A stretch of 64,000 nt of DNA from Neurospora tetraspora. Taxonomy: Eukaryota; Ascomycota; Sordariomycetes; Sordariales; Sordariaceae. The stretch spans positions 4,745,001 through 4,809,000 of the forward strand of contig NW_026944385.1 in NCBI RefSeq assembly GCF_033439725.1, written 5' to 3'. A program made the position numbers and the translations under genes. Within the stretch, counting starts at the first letter, position 1; the number at the start of each line of letters is the position of its first letter. The notes below the pieces were generated by a model, which was not told the DNA's origin, searched no databases, and saw nothing but the letters and a program-made list of their open reading frames with translations. Of this stretch, positions 41,527 through 53,482 are shown one piece after another.

Positions 41527-42732
41527 GGCAATAGTGAGTCGTTAACGTCGCTTGTATCTGACTCTGACTGTGTGTGTGTGTGTGTGTGTGTATGTGATGG
41601 TGGGATCGGAACGATCGGTAGACGAACAAGGACGTTCCTGTTCCGACAATATCGAGGTTGCTGACGCTGAAAACGCTAAGTCGTGTCCCCGGTTGCCGGT
41701 GGCCTCAACACCGTTGGAGCCACGCAGAGTTCCGTCGGTGTGAGTAACAAGGTGATATAAAGAACCCCTGGAAGCCAGGGAGGAACAGACGAGACTGTGC
41801 TTCGTTGCTTAGCAGCTCTCTTGGTTCAAATACTGGTTCCATGATGGCTTCCCGAGGCTGGAAACCTCCAGTAGAGACATTATCTTCAACCCTTGCTATT
41901 AATGCACCGCGGCCCACCGTCAACCGTAGACCCCAAACAGGAAAAGTGTTTTGCCTACATCGTCAACATGGCCAACAAGGCTAAATCTGCCAGAGGCCTA
42001 CGAGGCCCACGACGGTGATGGGGCCTTGCTCCCACTGGCGCAGTGGGATTGGTAGCGTGTAGCCATGATGTTGGCCCAATGATGTGACCTAGTCTCTCCT
42101 CCAACGCCCTCCAATTGGCCCAGAGGGAGGCAACTGAAACTGTGATAGGCTCTCAATCGTCGAGGTGAGGCGTAAAAGTAGATAAAGAATGGCATGCCTC
42201 CAATGCACGACCTGCCTGCCTCCATTCGACCCAGGTCTCCGAACAACCGAAACTGCTTCTTGGACTCGCGCTGTTGCGTAAGAACTGAGCAAAAGGGCCT
42301 CTAACCTTTGCATAGACCTGTTCCGACCTCCAAGGGGCTAAGAGCCTTGTTGTTTGTTGTCAATCACATCACGCAGGCTGCGACGGTGCGTGGAGGCATG
42401 CTCTTGGCTCGTCTTTTCCGCGGCGGTGGGCCTCACGAACACGAGATCACCATCGAATCTCGACGAAACCGGTCGCGCCCACGCTGTAGGCCTCATGATG
42501 AATGCCTCCGAAACCATGAGCTTGGGAAGATTGACTTGGTTCAAGGGTTTGAGATCTAACGATGTCCATTGTTTAAAAACCCTCGAAGAGATCGGCTTCT
42601 TCCACTTCGATAACTTGCACCTCCTTGACTCAGCCTAGTTCCAATCATCAGTTCACCAGAACACTTCAACTTTTCGTTGCGACTGCACTTACACGAAATA
42701 TTCCTTACCCATACTCCCCAAGCCCTAACAAC
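41527..42732. other. Divergent region between C2H2 gene and deaminase gene
   Basis: About 1.2 kb with no supported gene. It contains an 11-unit (TG)n tract at 41569-41590. Confidence 0.55.
41569..41590 (+). repeat. (TG)11 microsatellite
   Basis: Twenty-two bases of alternating T and G in the 5' flank of the C2H2 gene. Confidence 0.95.
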
Positions 42733-44560
42733 ATGTCAACTGACGATCTCCCCTTCGATGTTGTCCCGCTGGACGCGGGTCTCAGCCTCAAGTTCTACGA
42801 AGCCGTTTTCTTGCTTCACTCCTTGAAGGAAGTCAAGTACCATGCGGAGAGCGTCAAGGAACCGGAGCCCGACCTCGAATCCGACATTGGAAAATCCTCG
42901 AGGAACTCATTTCGATGCTTCGTTGACAAGCTCGGCCAGATCTGCGACAGCGAGCTGAGAGGCAAGACTGTTACAGCATTCGCTGTCCTCCAGCCTGGCC
43001 AGATTGAGTATCGGTTTGCATCCAACCAGCGGACCAACGAGGAGCTAGAAGATGTCAAGAGGTACATCGTCAAAATTCTGGACATCCTGGGCAGCACTCC
43101 TGACGACCAGTTGAACGGAGTGTTTGGGGCGGTTCTTGAGAGGGTCATAGCGTTCAACCGACCTGTGATCAAACAGTACATCAAGAACTTGACCCAACAG
43201 GAAAGGATGGATCACTGCACAAAAGTATGTGAAGAGGAGGACAACTCTGAAGGTAAGAGCACTCATTAGTATCATGGAGAGAATTTCTCCTGCTAATAAT
43301 ACCATGTCATACAGGCTATACAGGTCGGGAAGCTGCTCGTGATATCAACTCTCTGAGAAAATTTGCCTGGTTGTCAGCGTCAGGAGAAGAACCGAGTCTA
43401 GAGAGCTGTAAGTGGTCAAGCTTCACAGACGGTTGTCCCCCAGTCAACGTGCTAACAGGATATTGACAGTTGTCACCCAAGCGCGGGAGCTTCTGGAGAC
43501 CGTCAACCAGCTTTACAACTCTTCCTTCCAAGGCTTCATCCGCGACAAGGCCCGGGCAGACAGGGACCCCACCACCAAGACACCATGGAGCGAGCTACGG
43601 CACGCCTTTGGCCGCCTTCACTCCTACACTGTTGCCGTCACGGTGCTCATGTCGATGCGGCGTCGGCGCCGGGAGCTGTTTGAAGACTTCGAGGTTGTAG
43701 CTGTTCCATCTAGCGTTCGAACTGACTGTCCGAGTGTTCGTCGCTCCGTTGATGGTATCATAAAACGCTTTCCTCCGGAAATGGAAATGGCTCAAGCATG
43801 CATTGCCAATCTCCCGAAAGAGCAGCGGAAAGACATCGAAGACAAGATCAAGGCGTACGCCAAGGGTAAATGCAAGCCCTATGTTCATGCTGAATTGGTG
43901 TTACTCGACTCAATCCTCACTGAGGAACAGCGCGGGGGCCTACCGCTGCGCTTCTTTGCCGAGGCGGACTATGATCGCTATATCGGCTGCAGCAAGCCTA
44001 CTTGCCGTCTGTGCAAACTGTATGTCGACAATCATCCGAGCGGAGTCGAATTCCGCCATGGTCATGGTAACATCTACCATGAGTGGCGCGCGCCGGATAT
44101 CTGCGACGAAGACGGCGTCAATGTTGCTAAAGCAAACAAGACAAGAGAGAATATCCATTGGAAGATGCTGGCGACACTGAGGCAGATGATCCGGAGGACT
44201 ATTACTGAGAATGTGGCTGAGAGGAGGCACCACGATTCCAACTCGAGCCAGACCCGCTACATCGGAGGGGGAAGCTCTACTTCTTATAACCCACACCTCG
44301 GAGCACAGGCTTCTCCCGATAGCATGGACAGTATCTCGACGAGGGGCGCGATGGATGACTCGGATGATGTGACGACTAGATTCGGAAGGCTGTCGATTGT
44401 CGGTGATAGTGGTCGGTCTTCGTCTTCGACATCAGTCAGCAGAAGCTCGCAAGACACGATTCCAGTGCCGGAGCGTAACCCGGGTTCCCCGTTTGCATCG
44501 TCTGTCAAGCCTTCGATGGACAAAAGACAACGACCTCTGATCATCGAGGTCGAGGAGTAG
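42733..44560 (+). CDS. OTT_1508-like deaminase family protein
   Basis: A predicted nucleic-acid or nucleotide deaminase of the OTT_1508-like fungal family; the substrate is unknown. Exons are 42733-43252, 43315-43407 and 43470-44560 (567 residues); introns 43253-43314 (GTAAGA/TACAG) and 43408-43469 (GTAAGT/GACAG) both have CTAAT/CTAAC boxes. Residues 1-300 are a helical N-terminal region without a known domain. The deaminase core lies at about 305-400: the zinc and proton-transfer motif is VHAELVLLD (H344, E346) and the second zinc motif is SKPTCRLCKLYV (C383, C386), the H-x-E ... P-x-C-x2-C pattern of the cytidine-deaminase-like superfamily. Residues 430-567 are a Ser-rich tail. The frame is intact with all zinc ligands, so it is probably active. 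Neighbours give no pathway. The start at 42733 is the first ATG in frame. Confidence 0.82.
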
Positions 44561-47069
44561 GATGTCATATTGAACGTGAGGTTGGGCCACTAGGAGGGTT
44601 TGAGTCGAGCGACCGTGATGGAACATGGACGCGGACTTTTGTTTGTGTTGGATGCTGAATCGTGTTTGCCTGCAATCGTGTTTTGGGTGTCAGCTCTTTT
44701 GTTACTGTCATTGAGCGCTGTCGTTAATTTGAAGATTCAATTGCACTTACCTGTTGTCTGCTTCTGATTTATTCGGGCCCAGTCCAGTAGGGTGAAAATG
44801 TCCCTGGTCATGCGGACCGTGGACGTGAAGTGTTTGGCTTGCAACATGCAACGAGTGGAAGTTCCATTTTCTCGCAGATGAAGAGATGATTCCGCCATTG
44901 CTATTGTGCCATCCGATTGTACTTTCTCGGGAAGAGTATCGTGTAATGCGAGACCCTGCTGGATTAGTTGTTCCCTACAGGTAGTAACGAGTGACCCCAT
45001 CCCGTCCCTGCTTCGTTCGGCCTTCATTCATGTCCAATAGTTGTCGTCCCCGGAAACCACTCTCCCACACGACATGGTGTCCCATTCTTCTCCATTTGTT
45101 CGGTCCCCAGGGGCGGTTATGGTACCCGGACCGCCACACCACCTGCTGCGCGATTGGGAAACCAAGGGAACAAAGCCCCTCGTCATGAACCTTGCCCGGA
45201 TCGAGGAGGGCAGTAGATAGTTGTATGGAAGGGAAGGAGGAGGGCGATAACGGACTTCCAGGGCGATCCTAATTTAACGCCCCTCACCAGTGCAAATGTA
45301 CACCCCTACTCTTTCCATCCAAGCTTGCCTGTGGTCGTATTTTGTATCATCCTTCGCTTCAGCGGGGCCTCGCCTCGTGTGCATAGGTTCGTCTTCGTAT
45401 CTGGTCGACCATCTTCCAATTCGGGCATTCGGGAGGGATTCGGGCACATATTCGAGCTGTATGTCCCGACAGCACGGCAGGCTGGTTTGGATTCGTTCGG
45501 GATCGAGGGCGGCGGGTGGCCGGGTGGGGTGTGATATGGATTGCGGCGACGGTCCGGGGCAGGAAGCCCGTGGTATCGAATGACCCGGGAGCTAACTTGA
45601 GGTGAGTACTGGTAAAGGGGATGCAAGAAAGGGTTCCAAGATTGGGCAGGGTTTGAATGGGTGTGTTTTGTCGTTTGCGCCAGGTACGACGAAGGACGAT
45701 GATGGTGATGTTAACAACAGCCGAGCTCAAGGCAGGCGCGGGGTCGTGGGCGATTGCATTGATGATAAGGTAAGATAAGCGCGCCCACTCGGCAGGCAAA
45801 CTTCCAGGGAGCATCTAAGACATGTTTTCAACCAATGGCGTGTTATAAATACTCGCAACTTCCCTCTGTCATACTGGGGCAGTCATGGCCATCTTACCTA
45901 AGGGCCCCCCTCTGACCTAACCGTGGTCTCACGGTGCTGGCACAGTTTGCAGGGTTATACTGTATAATAAAAATAACTAAAGAACTACGGTAATTATTTT
46001 ATATACGGTTTATATTAGGGAACAGTTCTTATAGAAAGTTTTGGTTAATTCACGGTAATAACGCATAGTGTTGAAAGACTCACAATGATTTCTAGGAATG
46101 GTGAAAAAGTGCAAACCGTGCTTGCTCTAGAAGTGGGCCAGGTAGTTGGAAGCCCGGCTAACTTACGTAAAATTTACGGTCACAATAATGTATTAGCATT
46201 AGTTCCTTTTGGAAGAAATGGTTTTAATTAACTAACTATATTACTTGGGGGGAGAGAGAGAGAAAGAGAGAGAAAAAGCTTGAATATCTATTACTAAAGT
46301 AGTGATTTCGCGATGCCACTTAGCTGCAATTTCCACTTAGAAAATAATAACTTAGTAAATGGGCTATCCGGCTCCCTAATTTCCTAATTCTCTAACTTCC
46401 TAACTCAATTGCTTCTTGGTTTTTGGTTGCAAGGTAGAAAAGAAAAAGTGCAAAGTTTTCGCTCCAATGCAAACCTTATAGTGCCTAGTGGAAGGTAGTT
46501 ATTGTCGTTCTTACTTTCTTACTTTCTTTCCTCCTTTCCTTCTTTCCTTTTTACTCGTAGAAATACCCCAAATTTCCCCACTGGTTTTTTACTATTCCCC
46601 CATTACTAATTAGTTTCTTACGGTTCCCAAGAAATCACCAGTAGAAAGTATCAAGGGTTATGATTCCTAACTAGAATTTGGTAGTTTACTTATTTCAAAG
46701 CGTTATTTAACTGGCATTTAACAGCTTCCATGTCAAAACGGCTGAGCAAATATCTTTCTGGTACAAATTTCTATAATTAAAATATCTAACCGTCGCGATA
46801 CAATACCGTAAGGATTTTCAACCGTTTACACGAAATAAACTGTGAATACACGGTTCCAAAAAAAAAAACAGTAATTTTACCGTTCGGTCAAAGGGGGTTG
46901 AGCAGCTAAGATATTGATCGGCAAGTTATTGACGTGACCCGAAACAACCGGATTTCTCTCTTCCTCCGTTCTTTCCCGGACTTCTTCCTCATCGGTGAAA
47001 TGTTGGAGTAGTCGTTCCCCACCATGACACCAACTAGTAGCTCGAGTTTCTCCAAGGTTCATCACAGCC
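44561..47069. other. Long intergenic tract with AT-rich centre
   Basis: About 2.5 kb with no supported gene. A Pro/Arg-rich minus frame at 45359-45814 has no features. 45950-46880 is moderately AT-rich with many ACGGT/ACCGT words, a GAGA tract at about 46250-46280 and a CTTT-rich tract at about 46505-46552. It may be an eroded repeat, but no clear ends were found. Confidence 0.5.
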
Positions 47070-48057
47070 GTGCTTCAACTTCTTCTGTTCTCTTCTGTCT
47101 TTTTCCTTCAGTTTATTTCGATCAGTACATTCCGTCCATCTTCACTATTAAGTACCCTTGCAACCAGCACCATTAATCACCACCATCGAGATGCTCACCG
47201 TCAAGGCACTCCAGTCATCCTTGGCTGGTTGGGAATTCATGACCTCCCCGGCGTTTCTGCTCTCCCTAGCGCCCACGCAATCCGAAGTGTCACCAGCAAC
47301 ACCAACACCGCCAGTCTGATTGACAACGGCCCCTACGATGTCTCGGTCCCCGATGGCCTCCGCATCCTCGAGCTCTTCCACACCTAGATGCTAGATCCCC
47401 AAAAATCGTGATGATCAAGAGGAGGGCTAATATCTGGGTACTGTTGTCTAGTGAGTCGCCTCCACTGTTTGTACTCCCCTCCCATCATCCAAATTCCTCT
47501 ATCGTCCGCCCTCCTCTCTTGCCGCACTTCCTCAAGGAACTGGAATCTATACTGGCAATGACTTCAACAGGTACGCCGATGACCCGGCCCACTTTTCTCC
47601 CAACAGCGCCGCCGCTCCCGTAGGAGCCTGCTCACCCAACCCCGACAACACTCGATGCTCCAACATATATGACTACCCTGCTTCCGCAGACCTCTGCACG
47701 GTGTTGGTTGAGGATATTCTGGGGGAAGTCTATTTGGGTGCTGGCAGCTCCTCGAACAAGACCACAGACGACCAACGCAAGGCCCCTAGGTCCTCCGTTC
47801 CCACAGTCACCTTGACCATTACCTTGACCATTACCTTGACCAACACCCTAACCGCCACTGCCACTACCCCTTCCTCAACATTCACCTCCTCCTTGCAGTA
47901 TTGGTAATAAGCATTACATTATGACTATGTCTCGTATGCACTTGTGATACTTCTCTACGTGGCAGCCAGTGCCTGTTCATCACCGCAGTCATCTCTCGAC
48001 TGGCCTAGACATCACACCGCCAGGGCATCGATGTCCAATCGGGCTCTCCACCCACGT
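47070..48057 (+). other. Possible broken or mis-framed small secreted-protein gene
   Basis: Gene status uncertain. The frame ending at 47907 has a coding look from about 47540: GTGIYTGNDFNRYADDPAHF, then CSPNPDNTRCSNIYDYPAS and LCTVLVEDILGEVYLG, then a Thr-rich end with repeated TLTIT. No ATG leads into it without a stop or a splice; a non-ATG hydrophobic leader starts at 47070. It could be a gene with unusual introns or a pseudogene. The Thr-rich end comes from a 15-base tandem repeat (47812-47849). Confidence 0.3.
47812..47849 (+). repeat. 15-bp tandem repeat (CCTTGACCATTA-like)
   Basis: Two and a half units of ACCTTGACCATTACC in tandem. Confidence 0.7.
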
Positions 48058-50064
48058 CTAATTAGATCCTGTCATGGCCAAGTACTCGGCCGCCGCCCCC
48101 CTCGCAGCAACCATCCAATCCTCTGGCTCCTCCTCCACCGCTGGGCCCCTCTGACTCTCATACGCCTGCTCCTGCTGCCTCTTGTTGAAACCGTAAACAT
48201 CGGAGTCCCTATCATACCTAGTGTTAGCATCATCAACCCGTCCAAGGAATTTCGGTGCAACTTACAGTTCAAACGCATCAACCCCCTCCCGCCCTTCAGC
48301 CTCCCTACTAACCCAAACAGCCACACTCCTCGCCGCAACAGGGAACACTCCCCACCCTTCCCCATCAATGACCACCTCACCCGGACAAAACTTGAGCAAA
48401 TCCGTCCACACCTCACCCGCATGTTCCACGCCCACATACATCCTCTTACTAGCATGTTCCCACCAATTGGCCATCACGCACGCCACTCCCGCGCCGCCAG
48501 CCTGACTATAATGACCCGTCCTCGTAAACCCAACGCAATGCGGGTGATCAAAGTAATCGTGCTGCGTCCCATACGCCCACAACCGTCTCGCCAGCATCAA
48601 CTTCGGCAGGACTTGCCCACCGCACATAGGCGGTCTCCAGTGCTGTGGGTCCGGTAACTGCGTCGGTTCTGACTCTGGCGCGTCTTCGGAGGATGGGCAG
48701 GAGGTGGAGGTAACACCAAAGGAGCCGTATAGATCGGACCAGAAGACGCAGGGGATTCCTGTGTTGGCGCGGAGTAAAATGAGAGAATAGGCGAGGGGCA
48801 TGAAAAAGGGCGCGATGGGGGTTTCCAGCGATTGTCCCTTTTGCGTGTCGTGGTTGACCACGAAAGAGACGGTGTTGTGCGGTTTCCAGACGCATAAGGT
48901 GTCGTCGAAGAGGAGACGGAGGTCGGTGTCGGGACTGCCGTACGTGATCCCTGGAGCAGAAGAGGAAGATTGGAGGTGTTCGGAGGCCAAAGAGATGCGG
49001 GAGAGGTTGGAGACGAGTTGCACGTCGAAGAGCGAGAGGCGGTGGTGCATGTACTCGATGTAGCGAGCTAAGAACTCGGAGTCTTCGCGCCAGTATTCAC
49101 CTACTATGAACATGGTTCCAGGGCTCCCGGGTGGGCCGGGAGAGACGTGGCGGTCGATGTGCGCCAGGAGTTCACGGACGAAGGAGTAGGAGTAGTGTTT
49201 GATGGCGTCGAGCCGCAAACCGCCGAGTTGGGGCAGTTGGGATTTGAGCCACCATGTCCAGTGGAAGATATCCCGCTTCACTTCGGGGTGCTGGTGATCG
49301 ATGTCTGCGAACATTAGATAGTCGTAGTTTCCGTTTTCTTCGTCTACGTCCTCTGACCATTCTTTGCCTTCAAACTTCCAGACGGCGTTCTCCTTGCGCA
49401 GGTCGTCGTAGTCGATTCCCTTGAAGTGTCGCGCTGACCAGCGCAGCGGGGAGTACATCCCCTGGCGACCGGGGAAATCATAACCCGTCCAGGCTTCGAT
49501 CTCCGAAGGCTTTTTGTCTAACACCACCCGTCGGTCTTTGGGGTCCACTCGTCGAGCGAGGACTGGCTCCTTAAAGTCCGCGGCGGCTTTGTGGTTGAGC
49601 ACGGCGTCGAAGAGGACCGAGACGCCGTATTGAGCACCGACGGCGACTAATTGCTGGAGTTCCTCCTTTCCGCCCCATTTCGTCTTGCGAGAGCCCTTTT
49701 GCTCGAATTCACCCAAATCGTACAAGTCGTAGATGTCGTAGCCGTTGCCGGTCTTCCATGACGCTTTGCAAGCGGGTGGGATCCAGATCTGGGTGATGCC
49801 GAGTTGGGCGAGCGTGGGGATGATTTTCGTCAGGCGCCGCCAGTGTTGGAAATCAGGCGGGCAGTACCACTCGAACCCCTGGACCATGGTGCGGTTGGGC
49901 GGACATGGTGCGTCTGGTGGGTAGGGGGTGTAAGTGCTGGGGAGAGAAGAAGCAGGTCGGCGGTGGCGGAGGGGACGGAGTTGAGAGGATGCACCGCCGT
50001 AGGGTGGTGGTGGTTCCAGGGTTGGACTGGGGTATTGGGGGATTAGACCGAGGAAGGCGCTCAT
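48058..50064 (-). CDS. Cytosolic GH13 alpha-amylase
   Basis: Hydrolyses alpha-1,4-glucan (starch, maltodextrin or glycogen); with no signal peptide it is an intracellular amylase of the type related to bacterial GH13_5 enzymes. Minus-strand exons are 50064-48266 and 48217-48058 (652 residues). The intron 48218-48265 (48 bases) has GTAAGT, a GCTAAC branch site and CTAG. Without it the frame would end after VDAFEL, 600 residues. The second exon adds 52 residues, LYDRDSDVYGF to MTGSN, rich in Gln, Glu and Ala. Catalytic residues are the nucleophile D286 (GLRLDAIKH), acid/base E323 (VGEYW) and transition-state D406 (VNHDTQ). Residues 152-158 (FDAVLNH) form conserved region I. The N-terminal 50 residues are Pro-rich. 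The promoter side faces the empty stretch to the right. Confidence 0.92.
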
Positions 50065-51715
50065 TTTGGCTGTCAGTGTTGCTGAGACGGTGAGATGGTT
50101 AGGGAGGCCGTAGCTGTGGAAGGTGACGGAGGTGGGATGAGATGTTTACATATAGACATTTTGACCTGGTGGATACAACGGAAGCAGGACCGGTCATGCG
50201 GACGGGGGCTGACCGCTTCCATTTCCATGGTGGTGGTGGTGGTCGAGAAAGTGGAAAAGGCGGTGCCGGAATGAGGTGAGACGAATGGAAATCTGGGGTC
50301 GCTGACAGAAATATAGGTTCTGTTTCAGGGCGATTGGATGTCTGTTCCTGTTGGAGTGTGTTGATCCATGTTGCTGATCTGTGGCTCAGCTTGGTGATCC
50401 ATCAAGATACTCAATATTCTGTCCATCGGATCTCTGCCGAGCCTCCCACACCACATCTCCCGGTCGAAATCACGGTTCGTATTGGCGGTCTCCACGCCCC
50501 CTGTTCCGGCCCCATCTTCCACTGGAGATGGCGGTCATTGGCGTTCATTGGCCCCCATCAGCCGCTAAACACTTCGCTGGGATGTTCGCTGCAACGGCTG
50601 CCCCACCGGTCTCTCGGGCTGATGATCGACCGCCTTCTGTGTGTTCCATGGACGCCGTTCGACGTCTTCCATGACTTCCAAGCACCACACCGAAAGTCAT
50701 GATCCGCGAGAGATCATCGATTATTTCCTGCCAAGATCATCGCTTTCTGGGGATACGAGGTTCGGAGTACGGAAGGCGTGCGACGGTGTCCGACGGGCCG
50801 AGGGGTGCCATCGGTTGGGGTGCGCAAGCGGCGAGGTCACTGTCGGGTCGGTAACCTCGTGGGATTTGGCGACTTCGCGGGGTACTAACGGTCGCACATG
50901 GCGGGGTCGCAATGGCCAGGGGCGCGGGAGGTGTCGAGGAATTGCGGCTGGTGTAGCTCGAGATTGAAATCGATCGTGGCGCTCGGTGGGCATGTCGGCC
51001 GGTCGCAAACTCGGAATTGAATGGAAATGAAATTGTTCAAGAATCCGACGCGATGGCGCGGGAGCGCAGATAACAGGCTTGGCCAGGTCGGTCGGTCGGT
51101 GCAGTGCGCAGCGCTCTCAGTGGTCGATGTTAGCGCCATTGACGTCGATGCCAGGAGATGAAGGGACAGTCGGGAGTCGTTGCATCCGAATTGATGATGG
51201 TGTTTCTGCTAACCATCGCCTTTCCGGCTCCTTCGTCAGATACAGGATTCAAAACATTCGAGTTTCCATCAGGTTGATTCTAGGTATCGCGAAGATGGAT
51301 GGGTGGCCTTACCTGCTAGCATCACCAACGTCACTGACCTTCTCGGCTTCCCCTGGGAGCACCACTAACACTTACACTTCATCCATGTCAAACCCTAACC
51401 CGACTGTTAATCTTGAAACTTCCTGTCCCGACCGTCAACAGTGTCACCAGGCCATGGGAAAATGGAGGGGAAAACATGAGGATAAGTATCACAAGCATTT
51501 GTCAACTGAAGTTGAACTGCATCTCATTGATATCATGACCTTGTCTGTCCCAACCTTTTCCTTCCAAACGCCTTGAACGCCGCCGCTGTCAAACGACATG
51601 ACCAGATGACTCGAAACCCGACCTCAACGCCGAACCCATACGTGTACAATCATGAACAACGTCCTCGCATCCATGGATATCCCATCCCCAAGTCCATCCC
51701 CCCATCCGTGTTCCC
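50065..51715. other. Intergenic, amylase to VIT1-type transporter
   Basis: About 1.65 kb with no supported gene; a plus frame at 51079-51576 lacks features. A GGTGGTGGTGGT run lies near 50230. Confidence 0.55.
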
Positions 51716-52624
51716 TTAATGCTCCGAATCCAACAACCTCACAATCGCATAACTCGTCCCCGCCGCCAACGCCCCAATAACCAACGTCTGCACCGCCCCC
51801 CACACCCCCGCCTCCCTCGTCCTAATCGTCACCCAATTCTTGACAAACCCAAACCCAAGCAAGATCAACGCCGTAATAACCACCGACACCCACAATGCCT
51901 CCCTCGCTCTCTCCATAAAGAAATACGGCACCATGGGAATCAGTCCCCCAACGAAATAACTGAGGCCCATCACGCCCGCACTGACCCACGCCCGGTTGAG
52001 ATCCGGTTCCATCATGCGCAGCTGGAGATCCATCAAAAACCGGACAAGATTCTCTTCGTTTCCCTTTCGGCAGAGGTCCTGCACCAGCGCTGCGGCTGTG
52101 ACGCGTGACACACCGTAATCGTCTTCGAGGATGGATAGGATTTCCGACTGCTCCAACTGCGGCAGGTTCGAAACCTCCCACGCCTTCCTAGCGTGCTCAG
52201 CCTCCCAGTGCTGTCTTTCCGTTACCCCGGCCAAGTAAGCGCCCAGACCCATGCTGATCATCCCGGAGAACAACTCGGCTAAGCCGCCCATGATGACGAG
52301 TTTGGTGCTGCCGAGGGTGGAAAGACCGGCGGTTAGTGCGAAGGGGACCGTGAGGCCGTCGGAGAAACCGAGGATTATGTCCCGGAAGAGACCGTCGAAG
52401 GTGTTGGATTTTTTGGAGGAGGAGGAGGATGCACTGTCGCAGCCGGAGGGCGGTTGTTGGCGCGGGCAGGGCCCGGCCGCAGTGACGGAGGAGCTGGTGA
52501 GGCAGGAGCGCATGCTGCGGATTGAGCTGGGGCGGGATTTGTGTGGTTCGTATTCTGAGGGGGGGAGGTCGGTTCTTGTGGGTCTTGGGCCGAGGAGTGG
52601 CGATGTTTCTGGTGATGTGGTCAT
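51716..52624 (-). CDS. VIT1/CCC1-family vacuolar iron/manganese transporter
   Basis: Moves Fe2+ or Mn2+ into the vacuole in exchange for protons, judging from family. A single exon of 302 residues. The ATG at 52624 (MTTSPETSPLLG) is chosen because the longer frame to 52777 starts at a non-ATG codon. Residues 1-70 are a Ser/Pro-rich cytosolic tail. Helix 1 begins FRDIILGFSDGLTVPFALTAG, the family signature, followed by MGGLAELFSGMISMGLGAYLA with the helix-2 Glu and Ser. A central acidic domain (SEILSILEDDYGVS to MMEPDLNR) corresponds to the metal-binding domain seen in VIT1. Three further helices follow: SAGVMGLSYFVGGLIPMVPY, LWVSVVITALILLGFGF and VWGAVQTLVIGALAAGTSY. Five in all, as in the family. 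A tonoplast location is inferred. Confidence 0.93.
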   Translation of the reverse strand: MTTSPETSPLLGPRPTRTDLPPSEYEPHKSRPSSIRSMRSCLTSSSVTAAGPCPRQQPPSGCDSASSSSSKKSNTFDGLFRDIILGFSDGLTVPFALTAGLSTLGSTKLVIMGGLAELFSGMISMGLGAYLAGVTERQHWEAEHARKAWEVSNLPQLEQSEILSILEDDYGVSRVTAAALVQDLCRKGNEENLVRFLMDLQLRMMEPDLNRAWVSAGVMGLSYFVGGLIPMVPYFFMERAREALWVSVVITALILLGFGFVKNWVTIRTREAGVWGAVQTLVIGALAAGTSYAIVRLLDSEH

Positions 52625-53482
52625 GGTGTTGTTGGTGTTAGTGTTGGTCGGGTCGGTGATGTTTTGGTTGAGATTGTGGTTTGTGAATTGCGATGGTAGA
52701 AATTGGTGTTTGGCTGTTTTTGGTATTTGAGATGGGAAGGAAAGGTTCGATGAATCATGAATAAATGGAAATTGCAAGCTGGCGAAAGAAGAAACAGCAA
52801 AGGGCGTTTGATATCAGAAGCTGGGAGGTGTTGTGAAAGGTGATCCATGTCACTTTACCCTGGGGTGCGGTTAGGAATGCTGACCATTCCTTGCCTTTCC
52901 ATTGGACAGGAAGGAGCGGCATATGGGCGCCAGGGGTGAACGCAGCCAAGCTCGATCCTGGTCCAGGCAAGAGAGATGACCAGAGACCGAATCACGTCTC
53001 TTGCATTTCTGTTTTCCAACGTTTTTTTCACCTTTGAACTTTCCTATCTTTGGCAGTCGGCGGGTTTCACTTTGGTCATCGTCATCATATCCCTTGCTGC
53101 TGATTTGCGAGCCAGCGAGATGCGCCTGGATGCTAGCCAAAGGAACGACATAACCTGGATCCGGGTTAGGGTTACACGAGGGTCTTTGTTTTCGAAGCGG
53201 TTGTCACTGGTCAGCAGCGGCCGCCGGTGGTCATCATTATGCCAAGTGGGAAAGGGGGACGAACGGAAGGAAGACCAATCTACTTCAAAGACCCTGAATT
53301 TCTTCGTGGTGGACTTTATTGGTGAGTTTTGCACTTCTCTGAATGGCACTGGCTGTCCTTCTTTCGTTAGGTGCCTCCTCTGTTTGTTTACTTCGTGGGC
53401 GTACCCCTGAGACAAGACCCACCCATTTCAACACCGCAAGGAAGCCGCGAAAACATGATGATGTCTGGTCGTTGTGGAAGAT
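52625..53482. other. Intergenic, upstream of the iron transporter
   Basis: No supported gene; the plus frame at 52976-53410 has no recognisable features. Confidence 0.5.

Noticed and set aside
45359-45814. 151-codon Pro/Arg/Thr-rich minus frame
   Set aside because: No ordered segment or family motif, and overlapping frames of similar length exist on the other strand.
45950-46880. A DNA transposon suggested by repeated ACGGT words at both sides
   Set aside because: No inverted ends or target duplication could be matched, so kept only as an AT-rich intergenic tract.
47944-48657. 237-codon plus-strand frame at the amylase 3' end
   Set aside because: Antisense to the amylase exons and intron; no family features.
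51079-51576. 165-codon plus frame between amylase and iron transporter
   Set aside because: No recognisable feature; composition like non-coding DNA.
52976-53410. 144-codon plus frame before dispersed repeat copy 2
   Set aside because: No features, and competing antisense frames of similar length.
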